Counted from the stretch's first letter, positions 1 through 8,691 are shown. The stretch is 64,000 bases of DNA from an uncultured Lachnospiraceae bacterium (GCA_934394565.1 CAKRQV010000008.1:74110-138109), one strand, 5' to 3'. Made by a program: numbers and translations. The notes: generated by a model from the letters alone, not told the origin.

Positions 1-1
1 G

Positions 2-1531
2 CAAAACGGTTATGCCGTGCGAAGCGAGGTCACGGGGGTATTAAAAGGTCTTGGATTTAGCGAAGAGGATTTTTCTCATCCAATCAATACCCTCTCCGGC
101 GGTCAGAAGACCCGCGTGGCACTTGGCAAGCTCTTACTTCTGGCTCCGGATGTTCTTCTTCTGGATGAGCCGACCAACCATCTGGATATGGCATCCATCG
201 CCTGGTTGGAAACATATCTGCTCAATTATAAAGGGGCTGTGATCCTGGTCTCCCATGACCGGTATTTTCTGGACAAGGTAGTTTCGAAGGTCGTTGAGCT
301 GGAGCATGGCTGTTCGATGTCGTTTGAAGGTAATTACACTGCATTTTCAGCGAAAAAAGCCATCGTACGTGATGCAGAGCTGAAAGCTTACATGAACCAG
401 CAAAGAGAACTGGCCCATCAGGAGGCCGTTATCGCCAAGCTGAAATCCTTTAACCGTGAGAAATCCATCAAACGTGCAGAAAGCCGCGAAAAAATGCTTG
501 ACAAGATCGAGATCATCGACAAGCCGATGGAAGTCGATGCTGCCATGCAGCTGCAACTTGAGCCGGATATCGTCAGCGGTAACGATGTATTACATGTTGA
601 GGGGCTGACCAAAGCTTTTCCGGGACAGCCGCTGTTTGAAAATATCTCCTTTGATATTTTCCGGGGTGAACGTGTGGCCATCATCGGAAAAAACGGTACG
701 GGAAAGACAACGATCCTCAAGATCTTAAATCATCTTCTCGAGGCTGACAGTGGCAGCTTTTCACTGGGTTCCAAGGTACATATCGGTTACTATGATCAGG
801 AACACCATGTATTGCATCCGGAAAAGACAATCTTTGAGGAAATCTCCGATGATTATCCCCAGCTGACCAACACAAGGATCCGTAATGTACTGGCAGCTTT
901 TTTGTTCAAAAACGATGAAGTGTTTCAGAAAATCTCCACCCTCTCCGGTGGGGAACGGGGCCGTGTATCGCTGGCAAAGCTGATGCTGTCCGAGGCAAAC
1001 TTTCTGATTCTCGATGAGCCGACCAACCATCTGGACATTATTTCCAAGGAAATTCTGGAATCTGCCCTGAAAACATATACCGGCACAGTGCTGTATGTAT
1101 CTCATGACCGCTATTTTATCAACCAGACAGCCACAAGGATTCTGGATCTGACAAACCGACAGCTGGTCAATTATATTGGTAACTATGACTATTATCTGGA
1201 AAAGCACGAGGAAATGACTGAAATCTATGCACCAAAGCAGGAAACATCTTCTACTATACCGGATAGCTCTGCCACAGACTCCCGTCTCTCCTGGCAGCAG
1301 CAGAAAGAACTGCAGGCAGCAAAGCGTAAAAAGGAAAATGCACTGAAAAAGGTGGAGGAAGAGATTGAAACACTGGAGACCAGAGACAGCGAGATCGACG
1401 AAATGATGGCACTTCCTGAAAATGCTGTGAATGTTGCCAAATGTGTGGAATTTTCCAAGGAAAAGGCTTCGATCGCCGAACGGCTCGAGGAACTGTATGC
1501 CCAGTGGGAAACGCTGAGTGAGGAAATGTAA
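2..1531 (+). CDS. ABC-F family ATPase, 5'-truncated by window edge
   Basis: Soluble tandem-ATPase of the ABC-F family, whose members act on the ribosome (translation factors or antibiotic protection) and lack membrane domains. The frame is open from base 2, so the first part, including the first Walker A, lies outside the window. Visible are the first signature LSGGQKTRVALGK with Walker B LLLDEPTNHLD, a lysine/glutamate-rich linker, a second complete cassette (Walker A IGKNGTGKTT, signature LSGGERGRVSLAK, LILDEPTNHLD) and a C-terminal coiled coil of about 90 residues. The GTG at 17 is an internal codon, not the start. The C-terminal coiled coil suggests a YdiF/Uup-like subgroup; whether it is housekeeping or resistance cannot be told from this fragment. 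An intrinsic terminator follows. Confidence 0.93.
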   Translation, partial: QNGYAVRSEVTGVLKGLGFSEEDFSHPINTLSGGQKTRVALGKLLLLAPDVLLLDEPTNHLDMASIAWLETYLLNYKGAVILVSHDRYFLDKVVSKVVELEHGCSMSFEGNYTAFSAKKAIVRDAELKAYMNQQRELAHQEAVIAKLKSFNREKSIKRAESREKMLDKIEIIDKPMEVDAAMQLQLEPDIVSGNDVLHVEGLTKAFPGQPLFENISFDIFRGERVAIIGKNGTGKTTILKILNHLLEADSGSFSLGSKVHIGYYDQEHHVLHPEKTIFEEISDDYPQLTNTRIRNVLAAFLFKNDEVFQKISTLSGGERGRVSLAKLMLSEANFLILDEPTNHLDIISKEILESALKTYTGTVLYVSHDRYFINQTATRILDLTNRQLVNYIGNYDYYLEKHEEMTEIYAPKQETSSTIPDSSATDSRLSWQQQKELQAAKRKKENALKKVEEEIETLETRDSEIDEMMALPENAVNVAKCVEFSKEKASIAERLEELYAQWETLSEEM

Positions 1532-1578
1532 TAAAAGGGAACCTCCACTGGAGCTTTCTTTTATATGCTAAGGCAATG

Positions 1579-1620
1579 AAAAACGCCAGAAAAAGTTTTA
1601 AAGCTTTTTCTGACGTTTTT
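1579..1620. terminator. Bidirectional intrinsic terminator
   Basis: Hairpin with 14-base arms (one mismatch) around an 8-base loop, with an A-run on the left and a T-run on the right. It lies between the convergent ABC-F gene (plus) and icd (minus) and can serve both. Confidence 0.8.
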
Positions 1621-1623
1621 TAG

Positions 1624-2829
1624 TTATGCATTTTCAAAGGTATCACGGATTGCCCGAATGAAATCCTTACTATTAAGCACCTGCACATCTTCAAGGGATG
1701 TGATCAGGGCCAGATCCTTGGTCATCTTTCCGGCGGCAATGGTATCCAGTGTGGCTTTTTCAAGCTTGTCTGCAAACGTTTCCAGCTCTTTGATGCCGTC
1801 CAGCTCACCACGTTTTCTGAGTGCACCTGTCCAGGCAAAGATCGTAGCAACGGAGTTGGTAGAGGTCTCTTCGCCCTTCAGATGTCTGTAATAATGTCTC
1901 TGGACTGTACCGTGAGCTGCTTCGTATTCAAAGTAACCGTGTGGGGATACAAGAACAGAAGTCATCATGGCCAAAGAACCAAAAGCGGAGGAAACCATAT
2001 CACTCATGACATCACCGTCGTAGTTTTTGCAGGCCCAGATAAATCCGCCTTCTGCTTTCATGACACGGGCCACCGCATCATCGATCAGGGTATAGAAATA
2101 AGTAATACCCTCTTTCTCAAATTTCTCTTTAAATTCTTTTTCAAAGATCTCTGCAAATATATCCTTGAAGGTATGGTCATATTTCTTGGAAATCGTATCC
2201 TTTGTGGCAAACCACAGATCCTGCTTTGTATCCAACGCATAAGTAAAACAGCTTCTGGCAAAATTCTCAATGGAATCGTTCAGATTGTGCATACCCTGGG
2301 CAACACCCGGCCCTTTGTATTCGTGTACAAGCTCTCTTGTCTCTGTGCCGTCCGCAGCGGTATAAACAAGCTCTACCTTACCCGGACCCGGAATGATCAT
2401 TTCTGCATTTTTGTAAACGTCGCCGTAGGCATGACGGGCCAGCGTGATCGGCTTTTTCCAGTTCTTTACGCAGGGCTCAATACCTTTGACAACGATAGGA
2501 GCACGGAATACCGTACCATCCAGGATCGCGCGGATCGTACCGTTGGGACTTTTCCACATTTCCTTTAGATCGTACTCTTTTACACGGGCTGCATTTGGCG
2601 TGATCGTTGCACATTTGACGGCAACACCGTACTTTTTCGTAGCGTTTGCAGCATCGACCGTGACCTGGTCATCTGTCTCGTTTCTGTGGACAAGGCCAAG
2701 ATCATAGTACTCTGTCTTTAAATCGATAAACGGAAGCAGCAACTCATCCTTGATCATCTGCCACAGAATACGAGTCATCTCGTCGCCGTCCATCTCCACC
2801 AGCGGTGTCTTCATTTGGATCTTTTCCAT
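1624..2829 (-). CDS. icd: NADP-dependent isocitrate dehydrogenase
   Basis: Oxidative decarboxylation of isocitrate to 2-oxoglutarate, supplying glutamate synthesis and NADPH in the cytosol. The 401-aa protein is of the eukaryote-like homodimeric type: N-terminal TPLVEMDGDEMTR, the substrate-phosphate motif WKSPNGTIR near residue 93, and the metal/substrate segment near residue 270-290. Length is typical (about 400 aa). The start follows GGAGGAG at 9-bp spacing. It is a single-gene unit with its own promoter and a shared downstream terminator. In an anaerobe this enzyme usually belongs to an incomplete, biosynthetic TCA branch; that role is inferred. Confidence 0.95.
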   Translation of the reverse strand: MEKIQMKTPLVEMDGDEMTRILWQMIKDELLLPFIDLKTEYYDLGLVHRNETDDQVTVDAANATKKYGVAVKCATITPNAARVKEYDLKEMWKSPNGTIRAILDGTVFRAPIVVKGIEPCVKNWKKPITLARHAYGDVYKNAEMIIPGPGKVELVYTAADGTETRELVHEYKGPGVAQGMHNLNDSIENFARSCFTYALDTKQDLWFATKDTISKKYDHTFKDIFAEIFEKEFKEKFEKEGITYFYTLIDDAVARVMKAEGGFIWACKNYDGDVMSDMVSSAFGSLAMMTSVLVSPHGYFEYEAAHGTVQRHYYRHLKGEETSTNSVATIFAWTGALRKRGELDGIKELETFADKLEKATLDTIAAGKMTKDLALITSLEDVQVLNSKDFIRAIRDTFENA

Positions 2830-2864
2830 AATAGCTCCTCCATTACAGTATGTATGCTTTTCTT

Positions 2865-2893
2865 ATAGTATCGTATTTGGTTGAAATTTGCAA
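2865..2893 (-). promoter_or_regulatory. Predicted sigma-A promoter of icd
   Basis: On the minus strand TTGCAA, 17-bp spacer, TACTAT, about 35 bp before the icd start codon. Confidence 0.6.
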
Positions 2894-2913
2894 GTTCAAA
2901 GAAAAATAATTGC

Positions 2914-2950
2914 AAAAACAGCCCGGAGATCGCATAAATCTCCGGGCTGT
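2914..2950 (-). terminator. Intrinsic terminator of the FGGY kinase gene
   Basis: Perfect 13-bp stem (arms ACAGCCCGGAGAT and complement) with 7-base loop, followed on the minus strand by a T-run. Confidence 0.85.
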
Positions 2951-3017
2951 GCCTCTGTATTGGCAATGTATCACAATTTGTACTTTCATAAAATATAAAC
3001 ATACTATCCCAGAAAAA

Positions 3018-4625
3018 TCAACGGAAACTGTCAACAGCTGCCCGTTCAATAGCCAGACCTCTGCGATAATTTTCAATAAATTTCTCATAGGAAGCCACAT
3101 CTTCCGGAATCGGATCAACGCAGCTGCCCTTTGCACAGTCAAATACGCGGGTATCCAGATAGGTATGCAAAGCCTCACCATCGGCTTTGCGGATCAGGTA
3201 AGCTGCCAGAATCGCAATACCCCAAGCTCCGCCCTCTCCGGCAGTTTCCATAATGGCCACGGGTGTATTCAATGCCGCAGCCAGAATTCTCTGACCGACG
3301 CCCTCAGTCTTAAAGAAACCGCCATGACCAAGAATACGGTCTACCTTTACCCCCTCATCCTTCATCAGAATATCCATACCGGTCTTTAATGCTCCCAGTG
3401 CGGTATACAGATGTACTTTCATAAAATTGGCCAGTGAGAAATCGGCATCCGGTTTACGCACAAACAGCGGTCGTCCCTCTTCCATATCAGTCACGTGCTC
3501 GCCGGACAGATAATTGTAAGCCAAAAGACCTCCGCAGTCTGCATCGCCCTTCAGGGACTCTTTAAACAGAGCTTCGTAGATCTGTCCCATATCCGGCTCG
3601 CAGCCAAACATTTTGCCAAAGGAAGCAAACAGGCTGACCCAGCCGTTGAGATCGGAGGTACAGTTGTTGCAGTGGGCCATGGCAACCGGATCACCTGCAG
3701 GAGTTGTAACCATATCAAGCTCTGTATAGACCTTTGAAAGACCTTTTTCCAAAACCAGCATACCAAAAATGGATGTACCGGCAGAAACATTGCCCGTGCG
3801 AACAGCAACACTGTTTGTTGCCACCATACCTGTACCGGCATCACCCTCCGGAGGGCAAAGCGGGATACCGGCTTTCAGGTCGCCGGAAGGATCCAGAAGA
3901 CGTGCTCCTACTTCTGTGAGCGTACCAGCCGGTTCGCCTGCCAAAAGAATCTTTGGCAGAATATCGCTGATCTTAAGGGAAATGCCTTTTTCTGCCAGCA
4001 GTTCATCAAACTGTGCCTGCATCTTTTTGTTGTAATCCTTTGTCTTTGGATCTACCGGCATCATACCGACGGCATCACCGATACCCAGTACCTTTTCACC
4101 GGTCATTTTCCAGTGTACATAACCGGAAAGTGTGGTCATAAAGTCGATATTCTTTACATGCTCCTCACCGTTTAAAACAGCCTGATACAGATGGGCAATA
4201 CTCCAACGCTGCGGGATATTATAGTTAAAAAGCTCTGTCAGCTGTGCTGCCGCATCCGCTGTGATCGTGTTTCTCCAGGTACGAAACTCAGCCAGCTGGC
4301 GATTATCTTTATCAAATACAAGATAGCCATGCATCATGGCAGAAAAACCGATAGCGGCAAAAGATGTCAGCGTCACACCGTACTTTTTCTGTACATCCTT
4401 TTTCAGATCGCCGTAGCAGCTTTGCAGTCCGTGCCACACCAGATCCAGATCATACGTCCAGATTCCATCTTTTAACTGATTTTCCCAGCCAAAGCCACCC
4501 TGGGCGATCGGATGGTGTTTCTCATCAATCAGTACAGCTTTGATTCTGGTAGAACCGAATTCGATACCAAGAACAGCTCTTCCCTCTTTAATACATTGTA
4601 TTGTTTTTTCCATATCTGATACCAT
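3018..4625 (-). CDS. FGGY-family carbohydrate kinase
   Basis: ATP-dependent sugar kinase of the FGGY/actin-fold family (535 aa; family about 490-550). The N-terminal phosphate-binding motif is LGIEFGSTRIKAVLID near residues 18-33, and a glycine-rich ATP-binding region (GHGGFFKTEGVGQR, then AGEGGAWGIAILAAY) lies near residues 430-480. The nearest well-known relatives are ribulokinase and xylulokinase; the substrate cannot be decided from sequence and no sugar isomerase, epimerase or transporter is adjacent. The first ATG is chosen because AAGGAGG stands 6 bp upstream. Own promoter and terminator, so monocistronic. Confidence 0.88.
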   Translation of the reverse strand: MVSDMEKTIQCIKEGRAVLGIEFGSTRIKAVLIDEKHHPIAQGGFGWENQLKDGIWTYDLDLVWHGLQSCYGDLKKDVQKKYGVTLTSFAAIGFSAMMHGYLVFDKDNRQLAEFRTWRNTITADAAAQLTELFNYNIPQRWSIAHLYQAVLNGEEHVKNIDFMTTLSGYVHWKMTGEKVLGIGDAVGMMPVDPKTKDYNKKMQAQFDELLAEKGISLKISDILPKILLAGEPAGTLTEVGARLLDPSGDLKAGIPLCPPEGDAGTGMVATNSVAVRTGNVSAGTSIFGMLVLEKGLSKVYTELDMVTTPAGDPVAMAHCNNCTSDLNGWVSLFASFGKMFGCEPDMGQIYEALFKESLKGDADCGGLLAYNYLSGEHVTDMEEGRPLFVRKPDADFSLANFMKVHLYTALGALKTGMDILMKDEGVKVDRILGHGGFFKTEGVGQRILAAALNTPVAIMETAGEGGAWGIAILAAYLIRKADGEALHTYLDTRVFDCAKGSCVDPIPEDVASYEKFIENYRRGLAIERAAVDSFR

Positions 4626-4650
4626 AAAAGCCTCCTTACCCTTTTTATCT

Positions 4651-4679
4651 ATAGTATCAATTCAAAAATTCATTTACAA
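4651..4679 (-). promoter_or_regulatory. Predicted promoter of the FGGY kinase
   Basis: Minus strand TTGTAA, 17-bp spacer, TACTAT, about 26 bp before the start codon. Confidence 0.55.
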
Positions 4680-4715
4680 GGTATTAATTTGGGAATTTTT
4701 GTAATTTTTTTACTT

Positions 4716-5558
4716 TTACAGCGAAGGATTTCTTTCCAGAAAAAGAGCAGGTTCCAGTTTTCCCCAGCCCTGGGCATTCTGGTCCATATGCAGAGTGCTG
4801 CAACAATAACGCATGGAATTTTTAATTTCCCGGTGTGTAGCTTTCGGATATCGTTTTAAAAGTTCTGCCGTAAGTCCAGCTACAGCGGCACTTGACATGG
4901 ATGTGCCGCTTTTTGTGCAATACAGTCCCCTATTTTCACATCTGGCACAACAAGACATAATATTGCTGCCGGGAAAGACAACATCCGGTTTACAGACACA
5001 TTCTTTTGTGGGTCCGCGCCCGGAATACACCATTGTGTACTTTAACATGTCACTGGCGCCTACTGTAATCACTTTTTTGCTGCTTCCAGGAGCTGTTACA
5101 GAGCCACGTCCTGGGCCTAAGTTTCCGGCGGCGGCGATTACGATCATCCCCTGTTCAACCATAGGATCGACCATCTCCAGTATTTTTTGCTGATTGGCAG
5201 TATCGCCGGGGCCAGAGCCCAGAGAAAAGTTCAAGATTCTGAGATCATATTGTTCTTTATGCGTCTGAATCCATTCCAGTGCTCTTCTGACATACTCCCG
5301 GCGTCCTTCACCATGTTCATCGAGGATTTTTAGAACATACAGCGGGCAGCCCGGTGAATAGCCTTTTCGCTTTCCATTGGACATTTTCCCTGTTCCTGCA
5401 ATAATCCCTGCAATATGTGTTCCATGTCCGTAATCATCATAGGGCTTTTTTCTCTGATGCAAAAAATCTATAAATACCCGAACGCAGTCGGTAAGATCCG
5501 GGTGTGGGTCCACACCAGAATCCAGAAGGACAACACCTGGTTGTTTCTTTGTCGGCAT
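4716..5558 (-). CDS. S8 subtilisin-like serine protease without signal peptide
   Basis: Compact subtilase of 280 aa with the complete catalytic set: Asp13 in VVLLDSGVDPHPD, His45 in YGHGTHIAG, oxyanion Asn146 in AAAGNLGPG and Ser220 in KSGTSMSSAAVAG. There is no signal peptide and no room for a propeptide, so the enzyme should be intracellular or loaded into the spore. A cysteine-rich stretch (C203, C204, C207, C214) precedes the active-site Ser. The start codon has only a distant GAGG; an in-frame stop lies just upstream, so no longer version is possible. It is divergent from the larger subtilase at 5620 with about 60 bp between starts, so they probably share a control region. A sporulation or germination role is inferred from context only. 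Confidence 0.88.
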   Translation of the reverse strand: MPTKKQPGVVLLDSGVDPHPDLTDCVRVFIDFLHQRKKPYDDYGHGTHIAGIIAGTGKMSNGKRKGYSPGCPLYVLKILDEHGEGRREYVRRALEWIQTHKEQYDLRILNFSLGSGPGDTANQQKILEMVDPMVEQGMIVIAAAGNLGPGRGSVTAPGSSKKVITVGASDMLKYTMVYSGRGPTKECVCKPDVVFPGSNIMSCCARCENRGLYCTKSGTSMSSAAVAGLTAELLKRYPKATHREIKNSMRYCCSTLHMDQNAQGWGKLEPALFLERNPSL

Positions 5559-5619
5559 AACGCAATGTCTACCTCACCGTCTTTTACCATATAGTATGAA
5601 AAAACGAAAAGAGAGCGCC

Positions 5620-7305
5620 ATGCCCTATGCCACAGACCCGCAATACGTGGATCTTCTGTTATCCAATACGCAGAGTGAGGCATTAAGTGAATATCTTACA
5701 GCCAAAAACATCCCGTTTCAGGATATCAATCCGCTCTATAAACAGATCTGGTATCCCCGGAATCAGTTGCCTTCCCATTTACTGGACGATATTCTGTATA
5801 CTGCACTGCCTAAACTTTATCTGCCACAGACACTGACCGCACTGGAAAATACCGGCATTCTGTCTGTGCAAAACCTGAGCGCACTGCAATTGAAGGGAGA
5901 ACATGTACTGATCGGCTGTATCGACAGTGGAATCGCCTATACACATCCGGCCTTTCAAACCCCGGACGGCCATACACGGATCGTAGCACTGTGGGATCAG
6001 ACCAGAAATGATCCTATCTCTTCTGCTTCCCCTTTTGGATACGGCACACTGTACCGGGATGCGGCTATCAATGCCGCCCTTCAAAGTCCCGATCCCTATG
6101 CGATCGTACCAAGCCAGGATACCACCGGTCATGGCACTGCACTGGCCGCAATAGCAGCAGGTAGTGAAAACAGTGCCGCTGCTTTTTCCGGAGCTGCACC
6201 ACTGGCACAGCTCGCCATTGTAAAACTGCAAACAGCCAGACCATGGCTGCTGGAACAAGCCTGCCTGTCTCCCGAAACGCCCCTGTATGCGGAATCAGAT
6301 ATTCTTACCGGTATTTCGTGGCTCCTGATGCTTTCCCGCGAGGAAAAAAAGCCTCTGATCCTCTGTCTGGGATTACAGACCTGGCAGGGATCACATAACG
6401 GAGACAGTGCACTGGAACGTACCATTGCCTACCTGGCAGATTCTCCGGGAGTCTGCTTTGTCACAGGCACAGGTAACGAAGCAGATCAGCAGCACCATCA
6501 TACCTTTCATACAGACAGTACAAAAGCCGAGGCACGCGCAGAACTTCTGGTTTCCGATCAAACACAGGCTTTTTCCATGGAATTATGGGCACCACCTGTC
6601 TTTTCTTTTCGTCTTTCCCTTACCAGTCCCTCCGGAGACGGGCTGACCGGACTTGTACCCCGGCTTGGCGGACAGCGGCTGTCCTTTCCTCTGGATCGGA
6701 GTATTGTAGATATCCGGTATGAAACATTTCGCAGCGAAAGCGGTAATCAGCTTGTATATCTGCGGTTTTTTACACCCGCTCCCGGAATATGGACTATTGG
6801 CTGTGCCTTGACTTCACCAATTGATGCTTATGTACATCTGTGGCTTCCCCCCACAGTAACTATAAAAGGAGATGTACATTTTTTGCAGCCCGATCCTTTC
6901 ACCACAGCTATGGGACCGGCAAATACCGCGTCTGTTCTCTCCGTCTCTGCAGCTCTGACCGGCAACACATCAACACTGAGTGCCTCCGGCAGAGGCTATA
7001 CTTTTTCCGGCGGACAGATACCTACACTGGCAGCACCTGGAGAAAATCTGCTCACAGCATCCTATATACAGGGATATCAGACGGTTACCGGTTCCAGTGC
7101 TGCCACTGCTCTGACCGCCGGTGCTGCTGCACTTGTTGCCGACTGGGGACGAACGCTTGATCCACCACATAATCTTTCCACGCAGGATATAGGTACTTTT
7201 CTGCTTAAGGGATGCCAGCAGCCACCACAGGCCAGCTATCCTAACCCACAGTCCGGCTATGGTTTTCTGGATCTTTCCGAAAGTTTTTTCAGATTTCTTA
7301 CTTAA
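5620..7305 (+). CDS. Csp-like S8 family peptidase
   Basis: Large subtilase (561 aa from this start) resembling clostridial CspA/B/C germination proteases: N-terminal prodomain-like region (1-90), catalytic Asp102 in GCIDSGIAYTHP, His171 in TTGHGTALAAIAAG, Asn286 in GTGNEAD, and Ser493 in TGSSAATALTAGAAA. A beta-rich insert of about 140 residues (300-440) separates Asn and Ser, as in the jelly-roll insert of Csp proteins. All catalytic residues are present, so it is predicted active, unlike CspC. An ATG 24 bp earlier is in frame but lacks a ribosome-binding site; AGAG precedes the chosen start. No signal peptide. The role in spore germination (processing of a cortex-lytic enzyme) is inferred from family resemblance; no sleB/sleC gene is in the window. 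Confidence 0.85.
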   Translation: MPYATDPQYVDLLLSNTQSEALSEYLTAKNIPFQDINPLYKQIWYPRNQLPSHLLDDILYTALPKLYLPQTLTALENTGILSVQNLSALQLKGEHVLIGCIDSGIAYTHPAFQTPDGHTRIVALWDQTRNDPISSASPFGYGTLYRDAAINAALQSPDPYAIVPSQDTTGHGTALAAIAAGSENSAAAFSGAAPLAQLAIVKLQTARPWLLEQACLSPETPLYAESDILTGISWLLMLSREEKKPLILCLGLQTWQGSHNGDSALERTIAYLADSPGVCFVTGTGNEADQQHHHTFHTDSTKAEARAELLVSDQTQAFSMELWAPPVFSFRLSLTSPSGDGLTGLVPRLGGQRLSFPLDRSIVDIRYETFRSESGNQLVYLRFFTPAPGIWTIGCALTSPIDAYVHLWLPPTVTIKGDVHFLQPDPFTTAMGPANTASVLSVSAALTGNTSTLSASGRGYTFSGGQIPTLAAPGENLLTASYIQGYQTVTGSSAATALTAGAAALVADWGRTLDPPHNLSTQDIGTFLLKGCQQPPQASYPNPQSGYGFLDLSESFFRFLT

Positions 7306-7313
7306 GACAAGGT

Positions 7314-7339
7314 ACTCTTATCCGTATCATTCATACTAT
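7314..7339 (+). promoter_or_regulatory. Possible mother-cell sporulation (sigma-K/E type) promoter
   Basis: CATACTAT at 7332 fits the CATAnnnT minus-10 of sigma-E/sigma-K, with an AC dinucleotide about 16 bp upstream. No good sigma-A hexamers are seen in the 63-bp gap before the cysteine-rich gene. Short motif, so tentative. Confidence 0.35.
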
Positions 7340-7368
7340 GAAGTGTATAGAAAATGGGAGGTTTTACC

Positions 7369-7593
7369 ATGAGTGATTTAGCTGCTACAAACTGTGGATG
7401 CGGATGTGAGAATTCCGGAGGCATCTCCAATATATTCGGCGGCAATTCCTGCTCTACACTGATTCTTCTGCTGGTACTGCTCAGCTGCTGTGGAAACAAC
7501 AATAGCGGCTGTGGATGCGGATTTGATCAGAACAACAGCTGTCTGTGGATCATCCTTCTGCTGTGTTGCTGCGGCAATGGATGCGGCTTCTGA
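7369..7593 (+). CDS. Chorion-class high-cysteine (HCB) small protein
   Basis: A 74-aa cysteine/glycine-rich protein: N-terminal MSDLAATNCGCGCENSGG, hydrophobic stretch TLILLLVLLSCC, then CGCGF and a final WIILLLCCCGNGCGF. Two hydrophobic segments could insert in a membrane or stack in a coat-like polymer; the many paired Cys suggest disulfide cross-linking. It resembles the 'chorion class high-cysteine HCB protein 13' annotated in many Lachnospiraceae, whose function is not established. The start is the second ATG of the frame because GGGAGG lies 7 bp before it; the first ATG (7354) overlaps that site. Context next to Csp-like protease and a sporulation-type promoter suggests a spore surface component (inference). 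Confidence 0.75.
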   Translation: MSDLAATNCGCGCENSGGISNIFGGNSCSTLILLLVLLSCCGNNNSGCGCGFDQNNSCLWIILLLCCCGNGCGF

Positions 7594-7621
7594 TACTCCT
7601 GAAAATTTTCACCTGACAAAT

Positions 7622-7663
7622 CAACAAACAGGTGCAGACCGTAACGGCTGCACCCGCTTGTTG
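7622..7663 (+). terminator. Intrinsic terminator after the cysteine-rich gene
   Basis: 16-base arms (CAACAAACAGGTGCAG and partner, two mismatches) around a 10-base loop, followed by TTGTTATC; weak T-run. Confidence 0.6.
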
Positions 7664-7676
7664 TTATCATATACAT

Positions 7677-7703
7677 AAAAACTGGTCCGGTGGACCAGTT
7701 TTT
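7677..7703. repeat. Dispersed palindromic repeat, copy 1
   Basis: Perfect 12-bp arms AAAAACTGGTCC / GGACCAGTTTTT around GGT. The same core GGTCCGGTGGA recurs at 11118-11142 (minus orientation) and 48977-48998. T-run after the stem means it could also end transcription. Confidence 0.75.
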
Positions 7704-7784
7704 AAATCACCTGCATATATGCTGAAAATTCGTTGGAATATTTTTGGATTGTCATTTTTGTATAGAGCAGCTGTAAAACTTACT

Positions 7785-7931
7785 TCACCCTTCACGAGAG
7801 TTTTCTCTGCTTTTCTTTCCCGGCATTTGTTCAGACATCTTTTCGGTTTTTTTCTTTTGCCTCATGCAGTTTTCATCAATTTCGTAGACCGTGTTTTTTT
7901 CCTTTACCAGACGGATGTGTTGTTTCGGCAT
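7785..7931 (-). CDS. Small protein of 48 aa, unknown function
   Basis: A short open frame starting MPKQHIRLVKEKNTVYEIDE and ending in a lysine/glutamate-rich, very basic tail. AGAGGA stands 7 bp before the ATG. The N-terminal half reads like a folded small domain (alternating hydrophobics, KNTVYEIDE) while the tail is likely disordered and could bind nucleic acid. I do not recognise a family. It is on the opposite strand to its neighbours and occupies most of the otherwise empty 432-bp gap, with a good ribosome-binding site, which is why I consider it a real gene. Confidence 0.55.
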   Translation of the reverse strand: MPKQHIRLVKEKNTVYEIDENCMRQKKKTEKMSEQMPGKKSRENSREG

Positions 7932-8025
7932 AAATTATCCTCTTTTTTCCAGTGTATGTAAAAACATACAGATTTGCTACTAATAAACCGGCCTCCAGCT
8001 ACATAGAGTAATAAAAAAGGTCTTT

Positions 8026-8406
8026 ATGGATAAGACAGACCATATTCCCATGACCCCCTTAGACTGTATTGTCTCTGACGATCAAATGCAGATGCTCAAA
8101 ACCATACTGCCCTATCTGCCTCCTGCACAGGCAAAGCTCCTGGCAATACTGACCAAATGGCAGGAACTGACCCGCGTACTTGAGATGTATCCAGACCAGA
8201 CAGATACCCTGCAGGCCATGAGCACGTCCTTTAAGCCCCCCGACGAGACACAGCTTCTGGATGAGCTGAAACTCTATGGTGGGAAAAAAGGAAAACAGCT
8301 GGCAGATGGCGTTACACAGATGCTGGATATGTTTCAACTGATCTCACTGATGCAGGTCATGGACAGTGAAAAGAAGGAGGAAGATAATGAAACAGGGATG
8401 GATTGA
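8026..8406 (+). CDS. Hypothetical protein, first of an overlapping pair
   Basis: 126-aa predicted helical, acidic protein beginning MDKTDHIPMTPLDCIVSDDQ, with amphipathic helices around MLKTILPYLPPAQAKLLAIL (residues 24-43) and a charged tail. No signal peptide or membrane segment. AAAGG lies 5 bp before the ATG. Its last 20 bp overlap the next gene, so the two are translationally coupled and probably interact. Function not recognised. Position after the protease/HCB cluster hints at a sporulation link, which is only contextual. Confidence 0.7.
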   Translation: MDKTDHIPMTPLDCIVSDDQMQMLKTILPYLPPAQAKLLAILTKWQELTRVLEMYPDQTDTLQAMSTSFKPPDETQLLDELKLYGGKKGKQLADGVTQMLDMFQLISLMQVMDSEKKEEDNETGMD

Positions 8407-8659
8407 TGACAAAAGACTGACAGATATTCCGCACAAAAAGCTGGAACAGCTGAAGGCACTGGCAGATGCCACTGACCGCGCAGACAGGAATAAACAGATG
8501 CAGACGCTGACAGATCTGATCCGACATCCGCAAAGGCTGCAGTTTCATTTTACACCGAAGGAACTGGATACTCTCTTTTTTGTATTAAAAGAATACGCAT
8601 CACCTGCGGAGCTTGCGCTTCTCTCTCAGGCAATGCGTAAATTTCAAAAAAAAGAATAA
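8387..8659 (+). CDS. Hypothetical protein, second of an overlapping pair
   Basis: 90-aa helical protein beginning MKQGWIDDKRLTDIPHKKLE and ending KFQKKE. A perfect AAGGAGG 6 bp upstream fixes the start at this ATG rather than one 21 bp earlier. The segment PKELDTLFFVLKEYASPAEL looks like a helix-turn-helix-sized helical hairpin but I do not claim DNA binding. It overlaps the preceding 126-aa gene by 20 bp. Unknown function; both proteins are small, soluble and rich in Gln/Leu/Lys. Confidence 0.7.
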   Translation: MKQGWIDDKRLTDIPHKKLEQLKALADATDRADRNKQMQTLTDLIRHPQRLQFHFTPKELDTLFFVLKEYASPAELALLSQAMRKFQKKE

Positions 8660-8691
8660 CAATAAAAATTTCAGCCGATCAGAATCTCAAA

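Noticed and set aside
1882..2568. Open frame of 228 codons opposite icd
   Set aside because: Antisense shadow of a clear isocitrate dehydrogenase gene.
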